Origin: Manduca sexta
Taxonomy: Eukaryota; Arthropoda; Insecta; Lepidoptera; Sphingidae
Reading direction: 5' to 3'
Assembly: GCF_014839805.1 (NCBI RefSeq)
Contig: NC_051120.1
Location: forward strand, 2,108,001-2,172,000
DNA: 64,000 nucleotides
The notes under the pieces are model-generated. The model worked only from the letters and a program-made list of their open reading frames with translations. It had not been told where the DNA came from and searched no databases. This document shows positions 49,541 through 59,773 of this stretch, piece after piece. Position numbers and translations under genes: made by a program. Every line of letters begins with the position of its first letter. Position 1 is the first letter of the stretch.

Positions 49541-49803
49541 GTAAGGGATATTCGATAATTATGAATGAAATATTAAGTGCTGAAAAAAGGTTTAATCCTT
49601 ACGCGATTTAAATCGCCCAAAATCGGTTAACTGGAAGCATTACTAAAATATTCTAGGACCAATAGGTTTTTGGATAAACTGATGACGTGTTCTAATATGA
49701 TTTTTCATTTGATCTAACATCGAATCAAACAATGAGCCATCAACGCGCCAAAAAAACGCAAAGGGCTGAACCAAACATACGCGTTTATAACACAGTTATA
49801 AAA

Positions 49804-50532
49804 TGATGATCTCTTATGTTTACGCGAATGTTAGACATTGAAATAAAACTAAAAACTATTTAAACGGATTTTATCGCGGTTTTTTATATTATTATTTTCT
49901 CCCGACGTTTCGAAGACTTTGCAGCCTTCATGGTCACGGGGGGGACTGAGGTGTTGTTCATCCGTAAAGTTAAAGTTAGTTTAATAATGATCTTATATAG
50001 GACAAACAAAAAGAAATATAGGGACCCGCGTAAAAGAACATATAGCTGACGTGAAACACCGACGCTCTACGAAGTCTGCAGTCGCTGAACATTCTGAAGG
50101 AGGCTCCAATCATTATTTGCGATTAGACAAGCCACAAATCCTTGCCAAAGAACACCGATTCCTACCTAGGATGATTCGCGAGGCTATTGAAATTAAAAAC
50201 ACCCAAATTTCAATAGGGAAGATGGTTGGAAGCTTGCACAAGCCTGGGATCCTGTTCTACATTTAATTAAATCGGATCCCAAAAGACCGGCTGCCAGACC
50301 TCAAGACACTGTGAGCTCATTCTGCGTAGATCGGACCGTCAACAGATAAAATTTTTTAAAATGTTGTATATTTGAAAAATGTAGGTAGATATTGTAACTT
50401 TGACTTTACGGATGAACAACACCTCAGTCCCCCGTGACCATGAAGGCTGCAAAGTCTTCGAAACGTCGGGAGAAAATAATAATATAAAAAACCGCGATAA
50501 AATCCGTTTAAATAGTTTTTAGTTTTATTTCA
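49804..50532 (+). mobile_element. Penelope-like element fragment with inverted terminal repeats and 12-bp target duplication
   Basis: Flanked by the direct repeat ACAGTTATAAAA (49792-49803 and 50533-50544). Inside are inverted arms of about 140 bp (49838-49979 and 50394-50533) containing the cccgacgtttcgaag...tggtcacggg sequence. The core open frame resembles the C-terminal GIY-YIG endonuclease part of Penelope-like elements. Inverted pseudo-LTRs and a short tail of about 34 bp (49804-49837 here) are described for that class. It sits in the intron before PAS-B exon 1. Confidence 0.75.
50051..50266 (+). pseudogene. Degenerate GIY-YIG endonuclease C-terminus of a Penelope-like element
   Basis: Reading upstream and into this frame gives a VKEHIADVKHRR-like stretch, AVAEHSE, then ILAKEHRFLPRMIREAIEI, the typical C-terminal segment of PLE endonuclease ORFs. 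At about 50193-50200 (an A run, aaaaacac) the protein similarity moves to the next frame, where HPNFNREDGW and AWDPVL-type residues continue. The copy is 5'-truncated (no reverse transcriptase) and frameshifted, so inactive. Confidence 0.65.
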
Positions 50533-51415
50533 ACAGTTATAAAACTTTACGTCCATGCTCCATATTTATAACATTAAAGTTATGTAAATGAAAATAGAAA
50601 CTACAGCATTTATTATATAATATTTCAAAGACAAAACATTTTTATATTATAATATACAAAGTGTTAAACAAAAAACACCCAAAACCACCCAGATACGAAA
50701 AAGAACAAAACCCATCACCACGTGGTAACAATTGTATTTGTAATAAAAAGTTGGCCGACCATAAACGCAGGTAATGGATCGGTTAAAATCCATATGAAAT
50801 CTATAATTGTGAGCCAGTTAGGCCGGAACGGTGCGTTAACCTGTGGAATGATACGGTTCAGACGTTTTGTGAGGATACTCGCGAATAACTAAAAGAAACT
50901 AGTTTCTTATTTTATACATAGGTAGGTAACTGCGATAAATTATAGGGTTAATAATTAAACCGTCTATAAGATTTAACGATAACACATAGACATCATCTAT
51001 GTTTTTTTCTGTGCATGGCATGGTAACCGCACTGCACCCGATGGTTTTATCGGGGCTAAGGTTTTATTAAAAAAATATTATGTAATCGTGAAAATTGAGT
51101 GAACACCGGTGCAAGCGGGCGTATGGAGCGACTTAGTCATGAAATTATGACCAAGCTTCTTAAATATAGATAAAAAAGTAATTCTTTTATGGATCACGTC
51201 GACGATCCAATCAATTTGTGAATATATTTGGATGTAGGTTTATTTTTGTGCATGTGTATTTTCCATACGTAACTATTATATGAAATTGGAAATAATTAAC
51301 TACGCTCAGCTCGTCTTTTGCATCCACTGATGAGCTACTCCTTACCTATGAAAATGCTCCGTTATAGAAAGCTAGTTCAAAATCCATCTTTCAATAATAT
51401 TCACATTGTTTCCAG

Positions 51416-51522
51416 GGGTAAAATGCTATTGGGTTACACGGACGCCGAGCTGGCCAATATGGGCGGGTACGACTTGGTACACTACGACGATTTGGCGTAC
51501 GTTGCGAGCGCTCATCAAGAAT
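51416..51522 (+). CDS. ss: spineless PAS-B exon 1
   Basis: 107 bases, acceptor gtttccag, donor gtaagt. The first base completes the Arg codon of the previous exon, then it reads GKMLLGYTDAELANMGGYD and LVHYDDLAYVASAHQE. This is the PAS-B core, corresponding to the ligand-binding fold in vertebrate AhR. It is single-copy in the window because C2 ends upstream of it. It ends with one base of the next codon. Confidence 0.95.
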
Positions 51523-52259
51523 GTAAGTATTTTTAAGGAAAGTAATGTTATTTTCACCCATGGCTAAGAACTCATACACATCAACACGATATGACGTCGC
51601 GTCGTCCTACGTCGAAGAATCGTGGCACGTCGCGATGTCGTGTCGCGAATTTTTACGTTGCTCGTCGTAGATTTCCACAATACGACGTCGTATCATGTTC
51701 ATGTGTAAGAGTCCTAACTGCCTGCCTAAAATTAAATTACTACAAAACCGCAATAAAATCCGAAAGACTAGTTTTATTTCATTGTGTAGCATTCTTAACA
51801 TTAACTATAAGAAATCATTAAGTTATAACCAAATTTTGCAGTTCAAATAATGTATCCCATCAATTCCATTCGTTCCAGTGTTAAAAACAGGTGCTTCCGG
51901 GATGATCGCATATCGCTTCCAGACGAAGGACGGGCAGTGGCAGTGGCTGCAGACCTCCTCTCGGCTCGTCTACAAGAACTCCAAGCCTGACTTCGTTATT
52001 AGTACTCATCGGCCGCTTATGTGAGTATTGAGCAATTTGTAGTTTAAGTAAGGAACAAAATATAGTTTATCTTGAAGGGTTTGATACCGCGAGGGTAAAT
52101 ATTTAAGTGATATTCACTGAATTGGTATGAGATTAGAGAACTCTGTAGTAAATTCAATTATCATAAAAAGACAATATAGGAGTATTGACGTTGTTTTAAC
52201 AGTTGATGTAGTTAGCAAATCTTTTTCTAGTTTAATAATTGAACAAATTTTCTTTCCAG
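51523..52259 (+). other. Two short spineless introns around PAS-B exon 2
   Basis: The interval comprises intron 51523-51878 (356 bp), the exon 51879-52020, and intron 52021-52259 (239 bp). The first intron holds a CG-rich stretch at 51588-51700 with repeated cgtcg words and, at about 51735-51790, a short remnant resembling the Penelope-like element end (ccgcaataaaatccg). Nothing else is recognised. Confidence 0.7.
51879..52020 (+). CDS. ss: spineless PAS-B exon 2
   Basis: 142 bases, acceptor cgttccag, donor gtgagt. Joined to the preceding T it reads LLKTGASGMIAYRFQTK, then DGQWQWLQTSSRLVYKNSK and PDFVISTHRPL. This is the second half of PAS-B; 'KTG.SGM...R' and 'W.WLQ..SR..YKN..PDF' are hallmarks of AhR/Spineless. 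It ends with AT, completed to ATG (Met) by the next exon. Confidence 0.95.
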
Positions 52260-53031
52260 GGAGGAGGAAGGCCGAGATTTGCTCGGAAAAAGAACGATGG
52301 ACTTCAAAGTGAGCTACCTCGACACTGGCTTAACCAGCCTCTACTTCCGAAACGGAACAGCTCTCTGGCTGCGAGACCACCGTCACTACTCCCCCCCGCG
52401 CGGCGCGACGGTACAAGACCCAGCTCCGGGACTTCCTCTCCACCTGCAGGAACAAGCGCCGAGTGCCAACCACCCCTGCACCTCCCCCAGTGGACTACCT
52501 CGCAGCCGATGCTGTCGCTGCAGCCTACACTAACCTCAACGGGGCCTACACAGCCTCCTATGGAGAGTATCCCCCAGCCCCTATCCATTATGCCCTCCGT
52601 TAGACGACAGATTCCTTACAGCAGACAACCTTTTCCATCAATATAAACCTTTATCCTACCATTATACTCCGTACGCACCAAATGGCTTCCTTGAACCAGC
52701 GCCTCCGCCTGGGTACGAAGTGGCTCCGACGTACCACAGGCCTCCGTCGCGAGAGTACACGTATATAGACAGTAGTGGAAGGTATATGAGTCCAGTGGCT
52801 GGTCAGGAGCGGAGGTCGCCGAGTGTGGTCCCAGGGCCGAGTCCTGCCGGCTCCAGCGGGTCGGCGGAGCAGGACAGGATGCAGCAGAACCAGACGACGG
52901 AGATGCCGCGGCAGACGGTGCTCATGTGGGGCGCTGGTGGTACGGCTCAAGAGGTCCCCGTGGAGTACTCCCCCCCACAGGTTTGGAGATACCACCCTTC
53001 GCACTACCACACCGCTGAGGCGACCCAGTGA
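52260..53031 (+). CDS. ss: spineless last exon: PAC motif, C-terminal tail and stop, with two apparent deletions
   Basis: Acceptor ttctttccag. It opens (M)EEEGRDLLGKRTMDFKVSY and LDTGL, the PAC region closing PAS-B. At about 52347 the frame must move: the next conserved block, RRYKTQLRDFLSTCRNK, is in the +2 register at 52409-52459, which fits two missing bases. At about 52594 it moves back, fitting one missing C in a C run, after which one open frame runs to TGA at 53029-53031. The tail is rich in Pro, Tyr, Ser and Gln (for example THRPPSREYTY-like and GQERRSPSVV segments), as expected of a transactivation region. Net loss is exactly three bases. Without correction the protein would end at 52533. 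Confidence 0.9.
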
Positions 53032-53589
53032 AAGCTTGTGCAATTTTTAGTTCGGTTAGTTTACAAGCTCAAATCCGGCGTTCTGTAACGTTTCCGCGTC
53101 TTGGATTATTTTCTATACGTCCTTTGTAAATGAAAACTTTGTTACCAGTTTTAATTTTCTTAATTTTATCCTAACGATACCTCGCTCTGTTGGATAGTTG
53201 TACGTAGGCTGTTTACGAGCAGATCTTGGTCTTTCAGACTTAAACAGGGTCTTTCCAATATCATTGTAGATAATTTTTTAATTGTATATTTATAAAGAAT
53301 TCTATCCAAATATATTAAATAGTAGTCCATTTTAATTGTAAGTTATTTTAGACACAACGCAACGCTAAGGAGCCAATTGCATTGTGTAGGTCGGCAATTT
53401 TGTTTACCTTTTTATAATTGGTGACGAAAGCATAGCAGTGAACATAGCTAAGACGCCTTTCTACAATTGTTTATGCTAATAGAAAACAAAAGAATGACAT
53501 ATATCTTAGCGACAGACTTATCAGTAATTCAAAAAAGGAATGAAATACTAACAAAAAATTATAGTCTAAATATCAGCACTAAGAAATTT

Positions 53590-53736
53590 TTGTTACTGCC
53601 TTAGTAGACAAACGAGCAAGCAATCCGCATGATGGTAAGCAGCATTAGCTGCCTTTAGCAATGCTAGAGGTACAGCCAAGCTATATTTTTAATTATCCAG
53701 TTCAAAACAACTTAAATAAAAAAAAAAAAAAAAAAT
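53590..53736 (+). mobile_element. SINE with A tail in the spineless 3' UTR
   Basis: Reads gttactgccttagtagacaa, gagcaagcaatccgcatgat, ggtaagcagcattagctgcc, and ends aacttaaat plus about 18 A. Related to the attgctgcccaaggcagacg pieces at 31224-31300 and 47212-47285. Confidence 0.65.
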
Positions 53737-53988
53737 TGTTGGCCGAACATTGTATATTGGCTGTCACACACTAGCGCTTAGAATATTGTAAATAATTATT
53801 ATAGTGAATGCCTGAGCTTTGTGTCGACATTTATAAAATAAGACATTTCCAAAACAAGTGTTTATCACTGCCTAATGAATATGGAACGAATCATTTCAGC
53901 TTAAGATATCTTTTACTTTTATGTACACCAGGATACAGCAGGAATTTTTGTGAAAACATGTTCAAATCATAAATATTTTTTCTTTTCA

Positions 53989-53994
53989 AATAAA
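53989..53994 (+). terminator. ss: Candidate polyadenylation signal of spineless
   Basis: AATAAA about 960 bases after the stop codon, followed downstream by tttgataaagacctttattt. It is the best canonical hexamer outside the SINE A-tail. An ATTAAA at 53314 is an alternative proximal signal. Confidence 0.4.
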
Positions 53995-55925
53995 AACTTA
54001 TAAACATTGTACATGCTTTGATAAAGACCTTTATTTCACACCTCAGTTGTCTATATAAATTCTTATTAGTGTCATTGCATTGGGAAAATCTATCAGTTTA
54101 AAATATTATCAAAATCTCCGCACATATCTATGAAACATATCGAGCACGCAAAGCAAAATTTTGATAAAAGCACATTCTTTTGATTGTAAAATTAATAATG
54201 GATACTGAATGTTAAACAAGTATTACTGATACAAAAATATAATTAAATTTGAAGTTGAATGTTATTATTATTCAACCAACCTTGCCTTCCAAGTTGGCAC
54301 TGTTTGCAAAATTTGTTGCCTAAATACACTGCGATGGTTGGTCGAACGGTTGGACAGTGTATGCGTACCATTACTTTTACACAGAAAAATATTATTTGCG
54401 TTTCCTATAATAGGGGTATTACACGGTAGAAATGTGTTTCCTTGAATATATGTCAATTTCAAAAATTTTTGTCCTAATAAGCAATTATTATATATTTACC
54501 TCCAATTAGTAGAACACCGTTGTAAAATTTTATCGATTTTCTGCATATTTTAATTAAATAAATTAAACATTACTGTTCTAAATTCAAAACGAATATAAAA
54601 TATTTTTTTTTGCATTAGTCATAATATAAATCAAACTATAGGGTGTTCCAAATTCAAATCAGGTAAACTACCCTTCCACACGTGTAGTACCTCTATGCGC
54701 ATTGTCATGCTTGGGACGGTAAGCACTGCCACGCCAGCGTACACGTAGCACATTACTGTACATACACTGTGCTTATTTTGGCCTTTTATTAATAAAACGT
54801 TTCTTTGTGCTACAGTGACGCGGGCGTTGGCACGGCGGACATCAGAGTTAATCTTCCGCAGAATTAGTTATAAGCGGTTATCTCGATTTCACGTTAATGT
54901 GGCGCGACATGTTGAGCAACGTTGCGGAACTTCTTATTCATTAAACTTAATAATCTCTTGTAAAAAACAGGTCAGTTTAGAAGTTGTGTATATTCTGCTA
55001 ACACGCAATGTTTTGCAACGATGCTGAACTTGTTGAGCGGCACATCTGTACGGAATGTGATCACGAGACTTTAGTGTAATTTTTACGAGTAACACTTATT
55101 GTTTTTGCTCAAACTTCATCTATTTAAAGTTATAATCGCTAGATCAATGACTAAATTCGGCAAGGTGATATTGGAATATTGTTTGTTAAAACTTTGAGGG
55201 CTAAGAGATTATTTCATGTCATTTAAAAGTAATTCAGATTGAAGTCTCTTACCAAGAAATTACGATAAAAAAATACTGCCTTTAAAATACTTATTCCTTT
55301 TGTTAGGGCTTTTGTAATTAAATACAGTATAAAGAAGCTGTCCCAATAGAAAATGATTGCTATACTTACTTTAACTTTTTACTGAAACATAAACCTTGAC
55401 AGACAAAAATATTTTTATTTTACCCTAATATATTTATTTCATTACCAAAAAAACTCTTGACATTAAATTTAATATTAAAATTAGTGTTGCTCGTAATTTC
55501 AATGTTGAATAAATATAAAATTCATCGTTACCCGGCTGAGCTGCGAAAATACTTAGACCATCAAGAAAGGGCGCTATGTGATTTTTGCGTCAAAGAATAA
55601 ATCTGTTATTTTTTATCTAACAACTATATAGAAAATACAGTTTTGTGTCATTATTAACGTACACAAAAATAAATTTTAAACACTTTTCCATTTTACACGC
55701 AACACAACAGTTTTTTATGAATGTGTGCATCAACATATTTTGTCCTTATATTTTGGAATGAAAGATCATAAGTCACATACTTTATTTATTGTCAAAGCTA
55801 AAATACATTAAAAAACGTAATAATAATCAAATTTTTAAACAAGTATTTTATAGCCAGATAACATTGAATGATATATTTATGTCAACTCTTCTTGTCTTGT
55901 CAATGTAAATTCTTTTCCTATTTTG

Positions 55926-56060
55926 TATCGATACCACATTAACCGCACGATTTTAGTATCGATAATGTATCTTCCAGTTTGTGTAAATTAGCACGATGTC
56001 AAAATTGACGTTTGTCACTCAAGCTGACAGTTTGACAGCCGTCCATTGACATCTGTCACT
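55926..56060. promoter_or_regulatory. Candidate promoter/enhancer: two TATCGATA motifs and a cluster of TGAC/GTCA half-sites
   Basis: TATCGATA occurs at 55926-55933 and 55957-55964. Within 55996-56058 there are seven TGAC or GTCA words (atgtca, ttgacg, ttgtca, ctgacag, ttgacag, ttgaca, ctgtca). DREs mark housekeeping-type promoters, and TGACAG is the MEIS/Homothorax core. There is no clear coding exon next to it. Density of the words is well above the surroundings by eye. Confidence 0.35.
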
Positions 56061-57547
56061 TTTAAATTTTCAAATGAACGGCTAAATAAAAATATAAAAT
56101 TTATAGACTTGAATATGTTTTGTGAATGGGAAGAAAGCGTACTATAAATATTTGATGGCACATGTTTGCTAATGTTATAATAAAATCTTCAACTCTCATT
56201 GACTAAAAAAATAAGTATAATTATCTAACAAATATTAAACGTGAACTCGGTGCTCTTATCGTTTTATTTCCCATTTACGAAATGTATTTCTAAATAAATA
56301 AAATAAATAAATCGATCGCAACATACAACATCTGTATATGGCGGCATACAATAACCATTCACTCTGTTTGCTTATACATGATATTAAAATCCGGACCGAA
56401 GCTACCCTTGCTATGGACAATTTAAAAAGTACTTTTATTTCTTTTCAACTATTCAAAAGTGACATTATACGTTAATACGTAACGAGAACAATATAGAGCT
56501 GAAGCAATATTTGATGTCGCCATTAAACTCAATTTTTTTTTTAAAATATGTATCCCATACGTTCAGCATCTTAAAATACTTGTAAGATTTTTTTCTCAAT
56601 TAGAAATAAACGAAATCACACAAAATCTTCTATAAATTAAATATAAACTTGCTCTTATTTATTAAAATGTAAATATATTTAGGTTAGAAGCTTACATTAT
56701 TGTGTATTATCCATAATATTTAAATGAAAATAAATTAATTAAGATAATTAATATTTGAACAATATCTGTATTTATTTTAGCATATCATTATGATGTAATT
56801 TAAAAGAAAATCAAATAAATTTTTCATGCCACTGATTTTGTCTTTAAGTTTTTTATCCACTTGTTTTTATCATAAAAATTGAGGCCTGATATCGTTTTCT
56901 ATTAAATAAAAAAAAATAATAATTCATGTTATTATCATAATAATTTGCAATGGTTTGAATATCGTCCGATAAATTAACAAAATTTAGCTATAGTGCTATC
57001 TAGACATATAAATGAGAACTAAGTAGTACATTGGATCATAAAGTTCATTTTACATAGCTTCACTAACATTTAATACTCACACCTGCTCACAGATGGCGCT
57101 GTATTTTAATATTTATTTTAACTGACTTGAAAAAGGGGGAAGTTGCTCAATCCAGCTTGCCAATTACAAAAATTATAAACATAATTTTATGATTTTTTTC
57201 GTTCGGTTCAGTAGATGTCTATTGTCCCACTTTAATTTCATTGAACCTTGAACTTTAACATAGAAACATCAGGGACTACTCAAAATCCAATACTCATATT
57301 GTGACAGAAGTATCTTCAGAACAAAACAGCTACTCTACTATGCTCAAAGACTTCACTGGTCTTAAACGCTTAAAAGATGAATGTACCACTGTAAAATAGT
57401 AAAGTTGTTGTGCCGACTCTACATTAAGTACTACAAATTTACTTACTTACTGTATTAGTACATATAAAAATGCGATCGTTTTTACTATTATTAAAACCGC
57501 TGAAGCGATCTGAATGAAAAGACAAACAGACCACGTCTCGAATTAAC

Positions 57548-57770
57548 TTAAACACACACACAACTCACATCTTTTATGCCCGAAAGGATAGGTAGAGGCG
57601 CAACTAAAACATCCACTTTCCGCTGTATGCTTTCCGACCCATGACGTGATAGGAGCGAGTATCGCCATATGGGCACATTTCCAGATTCCGGGCTCCGATC
57701 ACTGCCTGACCCGGGGATCGTATCCAAGACTTCAGCACTAGAGTCGTAACACAACTACGTCACCAAGGCA
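57548..57770 (-). mobile_element. SINE, 'gataggctcggcccctat' family, with tRNA-like head
   Basis: On the minus strand it begins with an A-box-like gccttggtgacgtagttgtg, passes ggatacgatccccgg (B-box-like), then ccggaatctggaaatgtgcc and the family body. The 68-codon open frame over it is incidental. Confidence 0.7.
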
Positions 57771-58034
57771 GTCATTAATATTTATATTCCTATTTATACA
57801 ACTAGTTTAAAAGCAGGACTTTTATTCCGATAAAGACCTTTCATTGTAAGAAAAGCTGCTGTAATATCATCTTATGATCTTCAGCCTGTGTAATTCCAAT
57901 GCTGAACATAGACATCTAAAGATTTCCAGGCAGATCTGTGAAAATCAGTTTGAATCCAGCGAGTACTTGCATTTTATCAGGCCTTTTACCGCTATCAATA
58001 CCATTCTGTTTATCCCAAACTCTATTAAATTTAA

Positions 58035-58275
58035 TTAATATCTTCGAATCATAATACACAGTATTGTATTGTATGGTATTATTGATCGAAGATTAATATG
58101 ACGAGAGATGAATACCCCTCGGTAGTCGACACAATTATGCCGGCCTGTTGGAGCCGGATATACATAGGGATCCCGAAACGCGACACACTTATGCGGCCCG
58201 CGGACTACTATGGCCGGTTTTAACACCTTGTGCACGATAGTTGCTATCCGGGCGGATATAAATATACTCATGTCC
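58035..58275 (-). mobile_element. Dispersed repeat, 'aggccggcataattgtgtcg' family, minus strand
   Basis: Plus-strand text ggtagtcgacacaattatgc, cggcctgttggagccggata, ccgcggactactatggccgg and cctaccaccagcagc is the reverse complement of the family at 12960-13160. The 78-codon open frame on it is not a gene. Confidence 0.65.
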
Positions 58276-58564
58276 TACCACCAGCAGCACAAAACAAAGC
58301 ACCAAGCGACTGTGTCGAAATTGTTCGGTTTGTTTATAAGACATTTAGACAATAAACATTGGATGTGAGAGCGCTGACGGGTGATTGGCCCGCCGCTAGT
58401 AATTCATACGGAGTTGTGTGTAGCGCTTCGGAAAAATATAGAGTAGATATATTTCATAAGTGATAACAGGCGGAATTTGTGAAACTAATAAAAAAGCCTT
58501 TTATTCCCGAATAGGTATTAATTTATTTAAACTCTATTTTGTACATCAAGTCTTATGGAAAAGT

Positions 58565-58765
58565 AAATATACAATGGAAATACGTAGAGATGCTATTGGT
58601 GCACCCAAATTCCTCCATGAGACCCATCCCGTAATAGGGGGGCGAGCCTATCGCTATATCGCCATATCGGGCACAAATTCTAGGGTTGTTACGGAGAAAC
58701 CCAAAATCAGTTTGCCTGTTACTGATTCGAACCCGAGACTTTAGATCAGTAGTCATTCCACGCAC
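58565..58765 (-). mobile_element. SINE, 'gataggctcggcccctat' family
   Basis: Plus-strand text gaaatacgtagagatgctat, ggtgcacccaaattcctcca, gcgagcctatcgctatatcg and ctgattcgaacccgagactt gives, on the minus strand, a B-box-like gggttcgaatc and the family body. Open frames in both strands here derive from the SINE. Confidence 0.7.
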
Positions 58766-58944
58766 ACAATAACAACCCAACCCCAGAAACCTTACTTTGA
58801 CAGCTATCACAGGGCTCATCCTAAACTATACAAAGTATATTACCGAAGCAGTCAATTTATTTCCCACACTAATTTACCCATCGACAACCATACAATCTAC
58901 ATTACAATTCAGCGAACGTACAAACGACTTGCTCCTAACATCTC

Positions 58945-58950
58945 TATAAA
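58945..58950 (+). promoter_or_regulatory. TATA box for the candidate gene at 59071
   Basis: TATAAA within ctctataaagatccgtcac, followed by GC-richer sequence (58980-59070) like a 5' UTR and then ATG 121 bases after the box. A start site around 58975-58985 would give a leader of about 90 bases. Inference only. Confidence 0.3.
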
Positions 58951-59070
58951 GATCCGTCACAGGCTGGTTAACCGATGTAATCTCGCGCCTGCACGCAGCA
59001 CGCACTGCCCGCGAAGCTTTCGAGTCGACCGCACGTCTACAGAGCAAGTCTACAGTGAGTGCTGTGCGCC

Positions 59071-59109
59071 ATGCTGATCACGGACGTGTTCTGTTACGCG
59101 CTTTTGACG
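59071..59109 (+). CDS. Candidate first coding exon of an unidentified downstream gene
   Basis: ATG followed by 13 codons reading MLITDVFCYALLT up to a donor-like gtatgttttttt, ending in phase 0. The residues are mostly hydrophobic, as at the start of a signal peptide or membrane anchor. It is preceded by a TATA box and a GC-rich leader, in contrast to the AT-rich surroundings. I could not find a convincing second exon in 59110-64000, so the gene would need a first intron of more than about 4.9 kb. I do not recognise the family. It could be fortuitous. Confidence 0.3.
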
Positions 59110-59589
59110 GTATGTTTTTTTAACTGCATCTGGTGGTGTGTGCTAGATATCGATGGTTGAAAAAATTACTTAAGCAACATTTTTTCGAATTTTTTTTAAG
59201 TAAATTAAAAAAAACATAAAATAGTGCTGATTTTAAATATTTATGAAACTTAGTGTCGAAAAAAAAAATCGCTTATCAATTCGTCTTTTAACCGTCGATG
59301 TGATTTTCTCTAGTGAGTTAGAATTGAAGCAGACGAATCGAGATCATGGCAATTTCTGTTTGGAATTGTCAGTTGTTTAATATTATAGAATCTATATAAG
59401 CATTTGATACTTTTTTGTGACTGAAATAATTATGACATGTTATAGAGCGTAAAATAAATTGCCTACTGTTTTGTAAAGATTCCCGCCAAAACAATTTACA
59501 ATAGTTTTTAAATCAAATATGAATGATAATTTAATAGAGCTCTATCTTTAATAACTTTAGTTAAATGTTAATTTATCCCGTATTCCTTT

Positions 59590-59773
59590 ATATTGTTTTT
59601 TTACACCGACAACCAAATTTATAATATAACTGGATAAATATTTTCTTGGCATAAAAAGCTTATACATTCAGGAGTAATGTAGCTTCCTATTAGTAAAATA
59701 AAAATAAAATCGGAGTAGTTCCTGAGATTAGTGCGTTCAAACAAAAAAACTATTCCACTTTTGTTAGTATAGA
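59590..59773 (-). mobile_element. Helitron 5'-end fragment, minus strand
   Basis: On the minus strand it starts TCTATACTAACAAAAGTGG and continues with gcactaatctcaggaactactcc and ctaataggaagctacattactcctgaatg, matching the family's 5' module. It lacks a clear CTRR end. Confidence 0.6.

Larger units (their letters stand above)
49541..51415 (+). other. spineless intron before PAS-B exon 1
   Basis: 1875 bp between donor gtaagg and acceptor gtttccag. It is largely occupied by a Penelope-like element at 49804-50532. The rest (50545-51415) is AT-rich and I recognise nothing in it. Confidence 0.8.
9721..53031 (+). other. ss: spineless (AhR orthologue) gene span, 3' two-thirds, with duplicated exons from unmerged contigs
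   Basis: Seven distinct coding exons on the + strand encode, in order, the post-bHLH linker, PAS-A, PAS-B and the C-terminal tail of an insect aryl hydrocarbon receptor homologue. Known of the family: Spineless is a nuclear bHLH-PAS factor that dimerises with Tango/ARNT, binds GCGTG-core sites and specifies distal antenna, tarsus and some photoreceptor fates. Seen here: exon joins are phase-compatible throughout (2-base start, then 0, 0, 2, 1, 2), and intact exon versions sum to about 534 codons if three bases missing from the last exon are allowed for. The span is inflated because four exons occur two or three times on overlapping contigs. The bHLH exons are not found in the window. Identification rests on long recognisable blocks such as SDIVHQSVYELVHSEDREE and NMGGYDLVHYDDLAYVASA. 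Confidence 0.93.
53032..54020 (+). other. ss: Probable 3' UTR of spineless
   Basis: AT-rich sequence directly after the TGA. Candidate poly(A) signals are ATTAAA at 53314-53319 and AATAAA at 53989-53994, the latter followed by a gt/t-rich stretch. A SINE with an A tail lies at about 53590-53736. No reading frame of interest. The true end of the transcript cannot be told from sequence alone. Confidence 0.5.
54021..58934. other. Gene-poor region downstream of spineless
   Basis: AT-rich sequence with SINE copies (57548-57770, 58035-58275, 58565-58765), a LINE tail (about 57885-57945) and the motif cluster at 55926-56060. A GC-richer patch at 54665-54860 (cacacgtgtag E-box, cacgccagcgtacacgtagc) carries no convincing exon. 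No open frame over 100 codons. Confidence 0.6.

Noticed and set aside
52651..53043. 130-codon minus-strand frame and other frames over the last spineless exon
   Set aside because: Antisense or alternate-frame shadows of the Pro/Ser-rich coding tail.
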